Shown: positions 6,265-16,941, counted from the first letter of the stretch. The stretch: 19,173 nucleotides of DNA from JACZST01 sp036985755 (GCA_036985755.1 BTQG01000045.1:1-19173), one strand, 5' to 3'. Made by a program: numbers and translations. The notes: generated by a model from the letters alone, not told the origin.

Positions 6265-8090
6265 CACTCATGCAGTGTCTCCCACAGGGCTGCTGCCACC
6301 CTATCGGGAACCACCCCGGCGAGCTCTTCTTTCGACGCCGCCCTGATTCCCTTGAGCGAGCCAAATTCTTTCACCAGGGCAGACTTGCGGGCCGGCCCAA
6401 CGCCATCGACGTCATCGAGAATCGAGTCGATCATGCGCTTCGTCCTGAGCTTTCTGTGATAGGTGACGGCGAACCGATGCGCCTCGTCGCGAACCCGCTG
6501 CAGCAGGTACAGCGACTCGCGACCTTTGGCGATCGTGATCGGTTCGCCGCCCCCCGGCACGTAGACCTCTTCGAGCCGTTTGGCCAGGCCGACGGCGGGG
6601 ATATCGATCTCGAGCTCGGCGAGCACGGCAACCGCCCTGCCCAGCTGACCGGCGCCACCGTCGACAACGACCAGCGACGGCGGATAGGCGAACTTGCCCC
6701 GCTCCTCCACCGGCAGCTCCCGATCGACGAGGTAGGCGGTGAAGCGACGTCGCAGCGTCTCCTCCATGGCGGCAAAGTCGTCCTGGCCGGCGACCGTCCG
6801 AATCTTGAATCTCCGGTAGTCCGACTTCCGCGGCAAGCCGTCTTCAAAGACGACCATCGAAGCAACCGTGTCCCTGCCCTGGATCGTCGACACGTCGTAA
6901 CACTCGATCCGAAGCGGCGGTTTGTCGAGTGCCAGCACCTCCTGCAGGTCGTTGAGAGCCCTGGCTCTCGCGTTGTGGTCCGAGAGGCGTCGCAGCCGGT
7001 GACGTCGGAACTCCTCGTGGGCATTGTCGATCGCGGTTTGCATGATTCGGCGCTTGGCACCCCGCTGTGGCACGCGCAACGAGACCGTCGAGCCCCTGCG
7101 ATCGGTCAGCCAGGCCTGCCACAGGTCATCGTCCTCCGGAAGCTCCTGGACGAGCACCGTCGGCGGTGGTCGTTCCGAGCCGTATAGACGCCCGAGCAAG
7201 ATGCCGACCAGCCCGGCGGTGCTCACCTCTTCGACTCGATCGATAACGGTCGTCTTGCGCCCGGTGACACGGCCGCGGCGCACGTTGAGCACGACGAGAA
7301 CCGCCTCGAGCTCATCCAACGCCAGACCGACGATATCGAAGTTCTCCGGCCGATCGGTGACGAGCTCCTGGCGCTCCATCGCCTTGCGCACCGCCACCAG
7401 CCGATCCCGCAACCTCGCCGCCTGCTCGTAGTCCTGCATCTGCGAGGCACGTTCCATATCTGTATCCAGGCGTTCGGTCACCGCCGATATGTCACCGGCG
7501 AGGAAGCCAGCAAGACCCTCCACATGCCCGGCGTAGGTGGCGGCATCGACCGCACCGACACACGGCGCCGAGCACTTCTCGATGTGGGCGAGCAGGCACG
7601 GCCTGCCGGCGGCTTCATGCCGCCGATACTTGGCGTCGGAGCACGTGCGTATGGGAAACGTCCTGAGCAAGAGGTCGAGCGTTTGCCGAATCGAGTAGGC
7701 GTGGGCGTACGGACCGAAGTAGACGACTCCCTTGCGTCGTTTCCCGCGCATCACCATCGCCCGCGGCCACTGCTCGTCGGCGGTGATCGCCAGATACGGA
7801 AAACTCTTGTCGTCGCGCAGCCGGATGTTGAAACGCGGCTGATGTTCCTGGACCATTGAGTACTCGAGCATGATGGCGGCGACGTCGCTCGGGGTGACGA
7901 TCCATTCCAGAGAGTCGGCCGCCGCCGTCATCGCCGCCGTTTTGAGGGGCAGATCGGGCGCGAAGTAGTTAGCGATCCGCTTTCGCAACGATCGCGCCTT
8001 GCCCACGTAGAGGATCTCGCCGTGTTCGTCGCGAAACAGATACACACCCGGCGTATCGGGGATCTCGGAAGGTGGCGGGCGGCGAACCAT
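6264..8090 (-). CDS. uvrC: excinuclease ABC subunit C
   Basis: UvrC makes the two incisions around a DNA lesion after recruitment by UvrB. The 608-residue protein has full-family architecture: GIY-YIG 3'-incision nuclease (about 13-92, with GVYLFRD and YVGKARSLRKR), four cysteines at 150, 165, 173 and 177 spaced like the Fe-S cluster ligands reported for E. coli UvrC, a UVR motif that contacts UvrB (about 203-238), the RNase H-like 5'-incision nuclease (about 393-540, with Asp399 in ECYDVSTIQG, Asp477 in VVVDGGAGQL and His538), and C-terminal helix-hairpin-helix repeats (about 555-605, VDGVGPARKSALVKEFGS). The ATG at 8090 follows a TACCAT -10 box (8098-8103) by 7 nt and has no SD, so it looks leaderless. 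The methyltransferase gene lies 123 bp upstream. Confidence 0.98.
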   Translation of the reverse strand: MVRRPPPSEIPDTPGVYLFRDEHGEILYVGKARSLRKRIANYFAPDLPLKTAAMTAAADSLEWIVTPSDVAAIMLEYSMVQEHQPRFNIRLRDDKSFPYLAITADEQWPRAMVMRGKRRKGVVYFGPYAHAYSIRQTLDLLLRTFPIRTCSDAKYRRHEAAGRPCLLAHIEKCSAPCVGAVDAATYAGHVEGLAGFLAGDISAVTERLDTDMERASQMQDYEQAARLRDRLVAVRKAMERQELVTDRPENFDIVGLALDELEAVLVVLNVRRGRVTGRKTTVIDRVEEVSTAGLVGILLGRLYGSERPPPTVLVQELPEDDDLWQAWLTDRRGSTVSLRVPQRGAKRRIMQTAIDNAHEEFRRHRLRRLSDHNARARALNDLQEVLALDKPPLRIECYDVSTIQGRDTVASMVVFEDGLPRKSDYRRFKIRTVAGQDDFAAMEETLRRRFTAYLVDRELPVEERGKFAYPPSLVVVDGGAGQLGRAVAVLAELEIDIPAVGLAKRLEEVYVPGGGEPITIAKGRESLYLLQRVRDEAHRFAVTYHRKLRTKRMIDSILDDVDGVGPARKSALVKEFGSLKGIRAASKEELAGVVPDRVAAALWETLHE

Positions 8091-8097
8091 GCTTTTG

Positions 8098-8103
8098 ATG
8101 GTA
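8098..8103 (-). promoter_or_regulatory. putative -10 box of uvrC (leaderless start)
   Basis: TACCAT on the minus strand ends 7 nt before the uvrC ATG. It fits TANNNT and places the expected transcription start at or next to the A of the start codon. No convincing -35 box was found. Confidence 0.55.
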
Positions 8104-8131
8104 CGGAGGTCAGGCAGGTTCTAGGACAGAG

Positions 8132-8216
8132 AGTCATCAGTCCTCAGTCGTCAGTCCTCAGCCAGAGGGTGTCATAGGAGCGACTTCCGAATTGTCTTAC
8201 TGAAGGCTGACGACTA
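8132..8216. repeat. 7-bp-period repeat with inverted arm between uvrC and the methyltransferase gene
   Basis: On plus, four heptamers AGTCATC, AGTCCTC, AGTCGTC, AGTCCTC run from 8132 to 8159, followed by AG. An inverted partner lies at 8200-8215: its reverse complement matches 8146-8161 at 14 of 16 positions. The right arm starts within the TAG stop of the methyltransferase gene, so on that gene's strand it reads AGTCGTC then AGCCTTC. The arms could form a long stem with a loop of about 38 nt. The 123-bp spacer 8091-8213 otherwise holds only the uvrC promoter. Confidence 0.85.
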
Positions 8217-8918
8217 CCTCTCCCATCTGGCGCCGAAAAACCGGGGTATGCCCTCCTGGCCGGCGTACGTAGGCTCTCTGTCGATGGCGGCCGCGCCCAG
8301 CGGTTGCTCCTCGACAGCCTGCAGAGCCCATCCGGCGGCGCCCGCCGCGGTGAGCAGCCTCGCAATCGATCGATGATGGAAAACCACCGACCGGTCCCCC
8401 GCCGGCTGCGACGACGAGCCGTCCTCCAGATAGCTGCCCCAGCGCCACAGAACTTCACCGTCGAGATCGATCAGTGGACCAGAGCCCGGGGCGGTGAAAC
8501 CGGGGTGGTTGATGACCACCACCAGCGAGCCCCCTGGCCTCACCACTCGCATCGTCTCGGCGAAGAACTCGTCGACATCCGCAATCAGGTCGAGCACAAA
8601 AACCGATAGAGCAGTGTCGACCGATCCGCTGCGCAGCCAGGAGAGGTCGGGCAGCTCGGCGCACACCACAGGTGCCGAGCCTGCGGCATCGGTGAGCAGT
8701 TGCAGCGACCGGTCACAGCCGAAGGCCTGCAACCCCCTCGTCGACAGCCAGCGGAGCCACTGGCCCTCCCCACAGCCGAGGTCGATCACCGCAGCGGCGT
8801 CATCCGGCGTGAGGCGCCGAAGCATCGGCCCGATGTCCTCACGGTACACGAGGTCGGTGGCCGCCTCCTCGCGCCACCAGGGTGCAAGCTCATCCCAGTT
8901 GTCAACCGCTTCAGCCAC
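8214..8918 (-). CDS. class I SAM-dependent methyltransferase
   Basis: A 234-residue cytosolic methyltransferase of the Methyltransf_11/25 type; substrate unknown. Motif I is VIDLGCGEGQWLRWL (44-58), the acidic end of strand 2 is in AFGCDRS (65-71), motif IV is around TALSVFVLDLIADVDEFF (102-119), and the post-motif VRPGGSLVVVINHPG (126-140) is classical. A WDELAPWWREEA start (8-19) is common in this group. I prefer the GTG at 8918, which has GGAG 10 nt upstream and leaves room for divergent promoters. An ATG at 8975 in the same frame would overlap the divergent membrane gene. The gene is convergent with nothing and precedes uvrC on the same strand, but uvrC has its own promoter, so a functional tie to DNA repair is not shown. 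Confidence 0.85.
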   Translation of the reverse strand: MAEAVDNWDELAPWWREEAATDLVYREDIGPMLRRLTPDDAAAVIDLGCGEGQWLRWLSTRGLQAFGCDRSLQLLTDAAGSAPVVCAELPDLSWLRSGSVDTALSVFVLDLIADVDEFFAETMRVVRPGGSLVVVINHPGFTAPGSGPLIDLDGEVLWRWGSYLEDGSSSQPAGDRSVVFHHRSIARLLTAAGAAGWALQAVEEQPLGAAAIDREPTYAGQEGIPRFFGARWER

Positions 8919-8940
8919 GTGACGTTCGCTCCGAAACCTG

Positions 8941-8946
8941 TAGCGT
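8941..8946 (+). promoter_or_regulatory. putative -10 box of the GT-C membrane protein gene
   Basis: TAGCGT on plus lies 10 nt before the ATG at 8957, giving a predicted leader of only a few nt. On the minus strand the same TA step begins TACAGG, a weaker -10 candidate that could serve the methyltransferase gene. No good -35 box is visible. Confidence 0.45.
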
Positions 8947-10086
8947 GGACCCTCCCATGCAAGCACACGCTGCACAGGGGCGACGCTGGCCCTTCTGGTT
9001 CTTGATCGCTTCGTTCGTCGCGCTCGTCATCGGTTTCCTCCCTGCCGCCCTCGGTTATCCGACGGTATACACCGCCGATCCGCAGTTGTATGCGGAGGCG
9101 ATGGATCGTTTGTTCGGTGGCCAGATCCCGTATTTGGATTTCGGCTTCGAGCACCTTCCTCTTGCCATCGCTCCGATGGCACTGGCGCACATCATCGCTT
9201 CCATCACCGGGGTTTCGTTCGCTTATCCGTTCATGCTCATCATGCTGGGAATGGTGTTCGTCATCGGCGTCCTGGTGGTTCGAATCGGTGAAGACCTCGG
9301 TCTTGGCGATGTCGGCCTGCGCTGGATGGTGATGGTGGCCCCCATGCTGGTGATCATTCCGCACCGGGTCGATGCGCTTTCGGTGATGCTGGCCGTTGCC
9401 GCGATCTTCTTCGCCGTTCGCCGGATGGAGGTGGCGTCGTTTGGCTCAGCCATCGGAGCGGTGCTGTCCAAGGGCTGGCCGGTGGTGCTCGCCGCTGCAG
9501 ATTGGTGGCGGGGAAAACGGCGCCACGCCTTCGGCCTGGTCGGCATCACCGTTGCCGTGGGAGTGCTGTTGCTGCTTTTGCCGGGTTTCCGCGCCGGCCG
9601 TTCCTTTGTCGGGGTCCACGAGGAGACGTTGAGCGGCACAATCGTCATCGTCTGGCGGCTTCTGCTCGGGACCAATCCGGGGATCGTCGACTCTGCAGGG
9701 GCCGTGTATGTGGAGACGGGGGCGTGGGCGCTGGCCCTCAATCTGGTGGTGGGTGCGGCGATCGCGGTGGCGGCTCTCACCGTGCTGCGCCGGTCGTTCA
9801 GCTGGCAGGGTGGGGTGGCCGTTACCGGCGCCCTCACCTACGCGGTGCTGCTCGCCTCACCGCTGCTCTCGACCCAGTTCCTCCTGTGGCCCATCCCGTT
9901 CGTCGCCCTCACCGGGTCGCGACAGGGACGGTGGCTGCTCACCGCCGCCGCCGCGATATCGGTGGCCCTGACCGGAATCTGGTTTCCCGGCAGGCTGTGG
10001 TGGCACACCGGGTGGCTGATCAGGAACGTCGTGCTGGTGGCGGCTGCGATCTACACCGTGGCCGATGCCCACCGGGTCGCCGGCGA

Positions 10087-12951
<2,865 letters not shown>

Positions 12952-12960
12952 CGTCGAGCG

Positions 12961-12966
12961 AGTGTA
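12961..12966 (-). promoter_or_regulatory. putative -10 box of uvrA
   Basis: TACACT on the minus strand, 9 nt before the uvrA ATG, fits TANNNT and predicts a leader of about 0-3 nt. It supports the upstream ATG at 12951 as the real start. Confidence 0.55.
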
Positions 12967-12975
12967 CCGAGCGCC

Positions 12976-12998
12976 TGTGACGAATCACACGCGTGTAA
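12976..12998. promoter_or_regulatory. two overlapping palindromes in the uvrA promoter region
   Basis: TGTGACGAATCACA (12976-12989) is TGTGA and TCACA arms around 4 nt, and TCACACGCGTGTAA (12985-12998) has a perfect 10-bp core ACACGCGTGT. They share TCACA and sit about 10-32 bp upstream of the uvrA -10 box, where a repressor or activator would act. The arms recall Crp/Fnr half-sites, but the spacing is 4 rather than 6. They do not match the actinobacterial LexA box. They also cover the stop codon of the upstream GT87 gene. Confidence 0.4.
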
Positions 12999-14184
12999 CG
13001 CCCGAAGGCTCCCGGCTCGTGGAATAGGCGACGATGGCCCACAGCAACGTCGCCGCGAGCAACGGGAACAACGGGCTCCAGCCCAGTGTGGAGGCCGCCA
13101 GCTGCGTGTACGACAAGGCGACGAAGGCGGCGAGCGCGTACCAGGCGGCGGCGGCCCTGAGCTCGATGGCAGCCCCGAATGCCACCATGCCAATGGCCGC
13201 GTCGTAGTAGAGCGCCGATGGAGCGACGATGACAATGACCGGAGCCGCCAGCGCCACGGCGATGGAGCTCAGCCCGCGGCGCCACCAAACAGCAGCGGCC
13301 ACGGCAGCGGCGACCACGATGCTCAATCCGGCGAGCACGAGCGCTTGTGGCTGTTCGAGCAAATTCTGCCACCAACCCGCCGCCGACACCATCAGGTCGC
13401 CGTTGGCGGCGAGATTGAGGTCGTTGAAGGGCGCAACCTGCTCCAACCAGTCCTGCACCCAGCCCGGGCCCAGCATGGCGGCTCCCGCCAGGTACAGGCC
13501 TGCGGCACCCAACGCCCACCAGGTGACGATCCGCCAGCGGCGGGCGACGACCACCAACGCCAGCAGTGGCAATCCGAACTGTGGTTTGTACAGCAGGACG
13601 GACAGCGCCAGTCCTGCCGCCAGGTCCCGTTCGTCTTCGGCGAAGCGCCAAACGGCGACGATCAACAACACGGTAAACGGCGTGTTCTGCCCTCCCAGCA
13701 CCGAGCGCAACATCGGATAGCTGGCCAGGAGGACGGCAAGGGCCGCCATCCTGCGATCTCTACTGCCGAGCAATCGCGGGAGCAGCGGGGCGGCGAGCCT
13801 GACCGCCAACCAGAGCGCCAGCATCAAGAAAAGCGCATGGACGAGAAACGCCACTCTGAACGGAAGCAGGGACAGGGCGGCGTATGGGTAGGCGTAGTAC
13901 GGCGGGTAGGCGAAATAGAGAAAACCGGTGTCCTCGCCGAACAGTTCCGCCTGGACCTGCGTTTGCAACGCGGGATCGTAGAGCCGATCCCCTTCGCCTT
14001 CTGCGACGATCGAGCCGGCACCGTAGAACGAGGGAAAGTCGCCGCCAAGGCGCCCGGTCGCGGTTCCGGCGCCACTGCCGAAGATGGTGCCTGCGACGAG
14101 AACCACCAGCACCGCGCCAACGAACGCTCGCGGATACGCCCTCAACGCGAAAGACGCCCGTGGCGTCGGCTCAGCTCGTGACAT
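12985..14184 (-). CDS. GT87/DUF2029 family membrane glycosyltransferase
   Basis: A 399-residue polytopic membrane protein of the GT-C superfamily. Members with known function, such as PimE, use polyprenyl-phosphate-mannose on the outer face of the membrane. After the first membrane segment (about 20-37) comes the signature GGDFPSFYGAGSIVAEGEG (47-65) with the candidate catalytic Asp49, then GDRLYDP (65-71), LYFAYPPYYAYPYAALSLLP (89-108) with the family YPP motif, GGQNTPFTVLLI (164-175) and LLYKPQFGLPLL (197-208), all diagnostic of DUF2029. Around nine or more hydrophobic segments follow. The acceptor is unknown. ATG 14184 follows TACCGT by 7 nt; a GTG at 14193 would lie inside that -10 box. 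The gene sits between uvrB (32 bp upstream) and uvrA on the same strand. Confidence 0.9.
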   Translation of the reverse strand: MSRAEPTPRASFALRAYPRAFVGAVLVVLVAGTIFGSGAGTATGRLGGDFPSFYGAGSIVAEGEGDRLYDPALQTQVQAELFGEDTGFLYFAYPPYYAYPYAALSLLPFRVAFLVHALFLMLALWLAVRLAAPLLPRLLGSRDRRMAALAVLLASYPMLRSVLGGQNTPFTVLLIVAVWRFAEDERDLAAGLALSVLLYKPQFGLPLLALVVVARRWRIVTWWALGAAGLYLAGAAMLGPGWVQDWLEQVAPFNDLNLAANGDLMVSAAGWWQNLLEQPQALVLAGLSIVVAAAVAAAVWWRRGLSSIAVALAAPVIVIVAPSALYYDAAIGMVAFGAAIELRAAAAWYALAAFVALSYTQLAASTLGWSPLFPLLAATLLWAIVAYSTSREPSGVTRV

Positions 14185-14191
14185 CGAGGCC

Positions 14192-14197
14192 ACGGTA
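14192..14197 (-). promoter_or_regulatory. putative -10 box of the GT87 gene
   Basis: TACCGT on minus, 7 nt before the ATG at 14184. A CTGACC hexamer at 14215-14220 lies 17 bp further upstream and resembles TTGACA at 4 of 6 positions; it overlaps the uvrB stop codon. This suggests the gene can be transcribed separately from uvrB. Confidence 0.5.
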
Positions 14198-14216
14198 CCC
14201 GCACGGCTTCTCCGGG

Positions 14217-16241
14217 TCAGTGCGCTGCGTCTGCGAGCTCGCTCAGCTCGCGTTTGAGGTCGTTCACCTCGTCCCTCAGCCGCGCCGCGTACTCGAAGCG
14301 AAGATCGGCGGCGGCCTCGTGCATCTCCTCCTCGAGGCTCTGGATCAGCCGCCGCAGATCGGGCTCTGTGAGATCGAGTGGTTCTCTCCTCCTCAGCTCC
14401 TGCGCCCGCCGATCCCCCGCCGGGGCCTCGCCGGACTGAATCAGCTCCAGAATGTCCGACACCTTCTTCCTGATCGTCTGAGGATCGATGCCGTGTTCTT
14501 CGTTGTAGGCAAGCTGGCGCGCTCGCCGCCTGTTGGTTTCATGGAGTGCCCGTTGCATCGACTTGGTCACCTCGTCGGCGTACATGACCACCGCCCCGTC
14601 GACGTTCCTCGATGCCCGCCCGATCGTCTGCACCAGGCTCGTTTCGGAGCGGAGGAATCCCTCTTTGTCCGCATCGAGTATCGCCACCAGGGACACTTCA
14701 GGAAGGTCGAGGCCCTCGCGCAGCAGGTTGACCCCGATCAGCACGTCGTACTCCCCGAGACGAAGGTCTCTGAGGATCTGCACTCGCTCCAGGGTGTCGA
14801 TGTCGCTGTGCAGGTATCGTGCCTTGAGTCCCATCTCCAGCAGGTAGTCAGCCAGGTCTTCTGCCATCTTCTTGGTGAGCGTTGTCACCAGAACCCTTTG
14901 ATCGGCGATGGCTCGCTCCCGCACCTCGGCGACGAGGTCATCGATCTGGCCCTTGGTGGGCCGGACGATGACCTGAGGGTCGACCAGGCCGGTAGGGCGG
15001 ATGATCTGCTCCACGATTGCTGCGGACTCACGTCGTTCCCAGTCACTCGGGGTTGCCGACAGCAGAATCGCTTGGTCCGTCTTTTCGTACCACTCCTCGA
15101 AGGTCAGAGGACGGTTGTCCATTGCCGAGGGAAGACGGAAGCCGTGGGCAACCAGCACGTCTTTCCTGCTTCGATCCCCGGCGTACTGGCCGTGGATCTG
15201 CGGGATGGTCACGTGGCTCTCGTCGATGATGGTGAGGTAGTCACTCGGAAAGTAGTCGAGCAGCGTGTATGGAGCCTCACCAGGCTCCCTGCCGTCGAGG
15301 TACCGCGAATAGTTCTCGATTCCCGAGCAAAAACCGACCTCGCGCATCATCTCCAGGTCGTAGGCGGTGCGCATGCGAAGCCGCTGAGCCTCGAGATGCT
15401 TGCTCTGGCCCTCCAGCGAAGCGAGCTGTTCGGCAAGTTCGTCTTCGATCCCGACCAGGGCCCTCTCCATCCGCGCTCGCGACGTCACATAGTGACTGGC
15501 CGGGTACACCCACAGCTCGCCGAGCTCATCGATGACCTCGCCGGTCACCGGGTTCATACGGAGAATGCGCTCGACCTCGTCCCCCCAGTACTCGACCCTG
15601 TAGATCATCTCCTCGTACGTGGGAAAAACCTCGAGCGTGTCGCCCTTGACCCGGAACTTGCCGCGGGTGAGGTTCACCTCGTTCCGCTCGTACTGGATGT
15701 CGACGAGGCGCTCGATGGCCGCGTGAAGAGGATATTCGACGCCCGTGACCAACCGCAGCAGCTGGCCCTCGTATTGCTCGGGTGAACCCAACCCATAGAT
15801 GGCAGAGACCGAGGCCACGATGATCACATCTCTCCTGGTGAGCAATGCTGCGGTCGCCGAGTGGCGGAGCCGGTCGATTTCGTCGTTGACCGTCGACTCC
15901 TTCTCTATATAGGTGTCGGTTTGCGCGATGTAGGCCTCCGGCTGGTAGTAGTCGTAGTACGACACGAAGTATTCGACACGGTTCTCCGGGAAGAACTGGC
16001 GGTACTCGTTAGCCAGTTGAGCACCCAGCGCCTTGTTCGGAGCCAGTATCAGCGTCGGCTTCTGCACCTGCTCGATGGCCCATGCCACCGTCGCCGACTT
16101 ACCGGAGCCGGTGATTCCGAGCAACGTCTGGAATCGGTCGCCGCGGCGGATCCCTTCGCTCAGCTTGGCGACGGCCTGCGGCTGATCGCCGGCGGGCGCA
16201 AAATCGGAGTGGACACGAAAAGGTCGGGTCTCGATTGCCAC
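14217..16241 (-). CDS. uvrB: excinuclease ABC subunit B
   Basis: UvrB is the helicase-like damage verifier that joins UvrA and UvrC. The 674-residue protein has the full set: FAPAGDQPQAV (14-24), P-loop GITGSGKSATVAW (42-54, Lys48), the damage-probing beta-hairpin starting at EYFVSYYDYYQPEAYIAQTD (90-109), DESH helicase motif (340-343), NRPLTFEEW (376-384), LLSATPSDWE (393-402), YLHSDIDTLERVQIL (476-490), GVNLLREGLDLPE (503-515), the arginine-finger motif QTIGRASRN (538-546), and a C-terminal UVR motif (about 633-668) that binds UvrC. The start is GTG at 16241, 6 nt after the -10 box TAGTTT, so it looks leaderless. Downstream on the same strand are the GT87 gene and uvrA; coaE lies 42 bp upstream. 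Confidence 0.98.
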   Translation of the reverse strand: MAIETRPFRVHSDFAPAGDQPQAVAKLSEGIRRGDRFQTLLGITGSGKSATVAWAIEQVQKPTLILAPNKALGAQLANEYRQFFPENRVEYFVSYYDYYQPEAYIAQTDTYIEKESTVNDEIDRLRHSATAALLTRRDVIIVASVSAIYGLGSPEQYEGQLLRLVTGVEYPLHAAIERLVDIQYERNEVNLTRGKFRVKGDTLEVFPTYEEMIYRVEYWGDEVERILRMNPVTGEVIDELGELWVYPASHYVTSRARMERALVGIEDELAEQLASLEGQSKHLEAQRLRMRTAYDLEMMREVGFCSGIENYSRYLDGREPGEAPYTLLDYFPSDYLTIIDESHVTIPQIHGQYAGDRSRKDVLVAHGFRLPSAMDNRPLTFEEWYEKTDQAILLSATPSDWERRESAAIVEQIIRPTGLVDPQVIVRPTKGQIDDLVAEVRERAIADQRVLVTTLTKKMAEDLADYLLEMGLKARYLHSDIDTLERVQILRDLRLGEYDVLIGVNLLREGLDLPEVSLVAILDADKEGFLRSETSLVQTIGRASRNVDGAVVMYADEVTKSMQRALHETNRRRARQLAYNEEHGIDPQTIRKKVSDILELIQSGEAPAGDRRAQELRRREPLDLTEPDLRRLIQSLEEEMHEAAADLRFEYAARLRDEVNDLKRELSELADAAH

Positions 16242-16247
16242 AGGTGC

Positions 16248-16253
16248 AAACTA
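16248..16253 (-). promoter_or_regulatory. putative -10 box of uvrB (leaderless GTG)
   Basis: TAGTTT on the minus strand ends 6 nt before the uvrB GTG, placing the transcription start on the start codon itself. No SD is present. The 42-bp coaE-uvrB spacer holds nothing else recognised. Confidence 0.55.
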
Positions 16254-16283
16254 GCGAGGGCCGGTGCCAAGTTTGGCTGGGTG

Positions 16284-16916
16284 TCAAGGAGCTCGTCGTT
16301 CTGGGTACTTCGCATTTGGTACTTCGTGCTCATCTCCCAGCCGGTCCCACAACGCGTTGACCCGCGCAGACAACTCCTCCACCGTTCCCTCATTCACCAT
16401 CACCTCATCGGCCCACCCGAGCCAGGCCTCCCGCTCCGGCTGAACCGCGACCCGACGCCGTATGTCGGCCTCTTCGCCTCCACGGGCGACGGCGCGCTCG
16501 ATCCGCAGTTTCTCGCCTGCATCCACGAACACCCTGCACCAGCCATCGCCAAGACCGAGGATGAGCGGAACCTCAACGACGACCGGTCGATCGATCGCAG
16601 CTACCCGATCGAGGATCGTTTCGATGATCGCCGGGTGAGTCAAGGCCTCCAGCGCGGCAAGCTCATCGGGATCGTCGAATACGATGTCGGCAAGTCGCGA
16701 CCGGTCGATAGACCCTCCGACGACAACCGACGGCCACCGTGTCGCCACGTCTGCAAAGGCCGGGCCACCCGGCTCGAGAACGCCATGCCCTACCCCGTCG
16801 GCGCTGATCACGGCGGCGCCCGCCGCATCCAGCAGCTCGGCGACCAGACTTTTCCCCGATCCGATGCCACCGCCGAGAATGATGCGCAGGGCGCCTTTTT
16901 GAACACTCGGTTTCAC
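16284..16916 (-). CDS. coaE: dephospho-CoA kinase
   Basis: Phosphorylates the ribose 3'-hydroxyl of dephospho-CoA, the last step of coenzyme A synthesis in the cytosol. The 210-residue product has the P-loop IILGGGIGSGKSLVAELLDA (12-31), the ISADGVGHGVLEPGGPAF region (37-54; CoaE usually has DAD here), LEALTHPAI (89-97), VVEVPLILG (113-121), and the lid and adenine region ADIRRRVAVQPEREAWLGWA (150-169) followed by DEVMVNEGT (170-178). It is somewhat divergent but consistent. The start is GTG at 16916, 9 nt after TACAGT. A longer open frame upstream runs antisense to the kinase gene and was rejected. The last residues (about 196-210) are encoded by a short repeat, see 16304-16326. coaE next to uvrB is a common actinobacterial arrangement. 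Confidence 0.9.
   Translation of the reverse strand: MKPSVQKGALRIILGGGIGSGKSLVAELLDAAGAAVISADGVGHGVLEPGGPAFADVATRWPSVVVGGSIDRSRLADIVFDDPDELAALEALTHPAIIETILDRVAAIDRPVVVEVPLILGLGDGWCRVFVDAGEKLRIERAVARGGEEADIRRRVAVQPEREAWLGWADEVMVNEGTVEELSARVNALWDRLGDEHEVPNAKYPERRAP
16304..16326 (-). repeat. 9-bp direct repeat in the 3' end of coaE
   Basis: GGTACTTCG occurs at 16304-16312 and 16318-16326, a 14-nt offset, which is twice the 7-nt period of the other repeats in this window. On the coaE strand the copies read CGAAGTACC. They encode part of the C-terminal HEVPNAKYPE stretch, outside the conserved CoaE core. Confidence 0.7.
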
Positions 16917-16925
16917 GACGTCGCG

Positions 16926-16935
16926 ACTGTACCCT
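16926..16935. promoter_or_regulatory. overlapping divergent -10 boxes for coaE and the histidine kinase
   Basis: The sequence ACTGTACCCT gives TACCCT on plus (16930-16935), 6 nt before the kinase GTG, and TACAGT on minus (16931-16926), 9 nt before the coaE GTG. The two hexamers share one TA step within a 25-bp gap between start codons, so both genes are predicted to start leaderless or nearly so from one symmetric promoter. Confidence 0.5.
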
Positions 16936-16941
16936 TGACAC

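Noticed and set aside
6085..6267. N-terminal extension of RapZ by 61 codons, starting at a GTG at 6267 and reading through the heptamer array (SRKSQ-type repeats).
   Set aside because: The extension is encoded by non-coding-looking repeats and a hairpin, has no equivalent in RapZ proteins, and would overlap the uvrC stop. The ATG at 6084 gives the standard N-terminus.
8882..8956. Upstream ATG for the GT-C membrane protein.
   Set aside because: The added 25 residues lie inside the methyltransferase coding region and before the likely promoter; the ATG at 8957 starts directly before the first membrane segment.
12952..13000. SOS (LexA) box upstream of uvrA.
   Set aside because: No TCGAAC-N4-GTTCGA-like sequence is present; the palindromes here have TGTGA/TCACA and ACACGCGTGT instead.
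13884..15785. Open frame of 633 codons on plus.
   Set aside because: Antisense to uvrB and the GT87 gene, both clear families; it is a GC-driven shadow frame.
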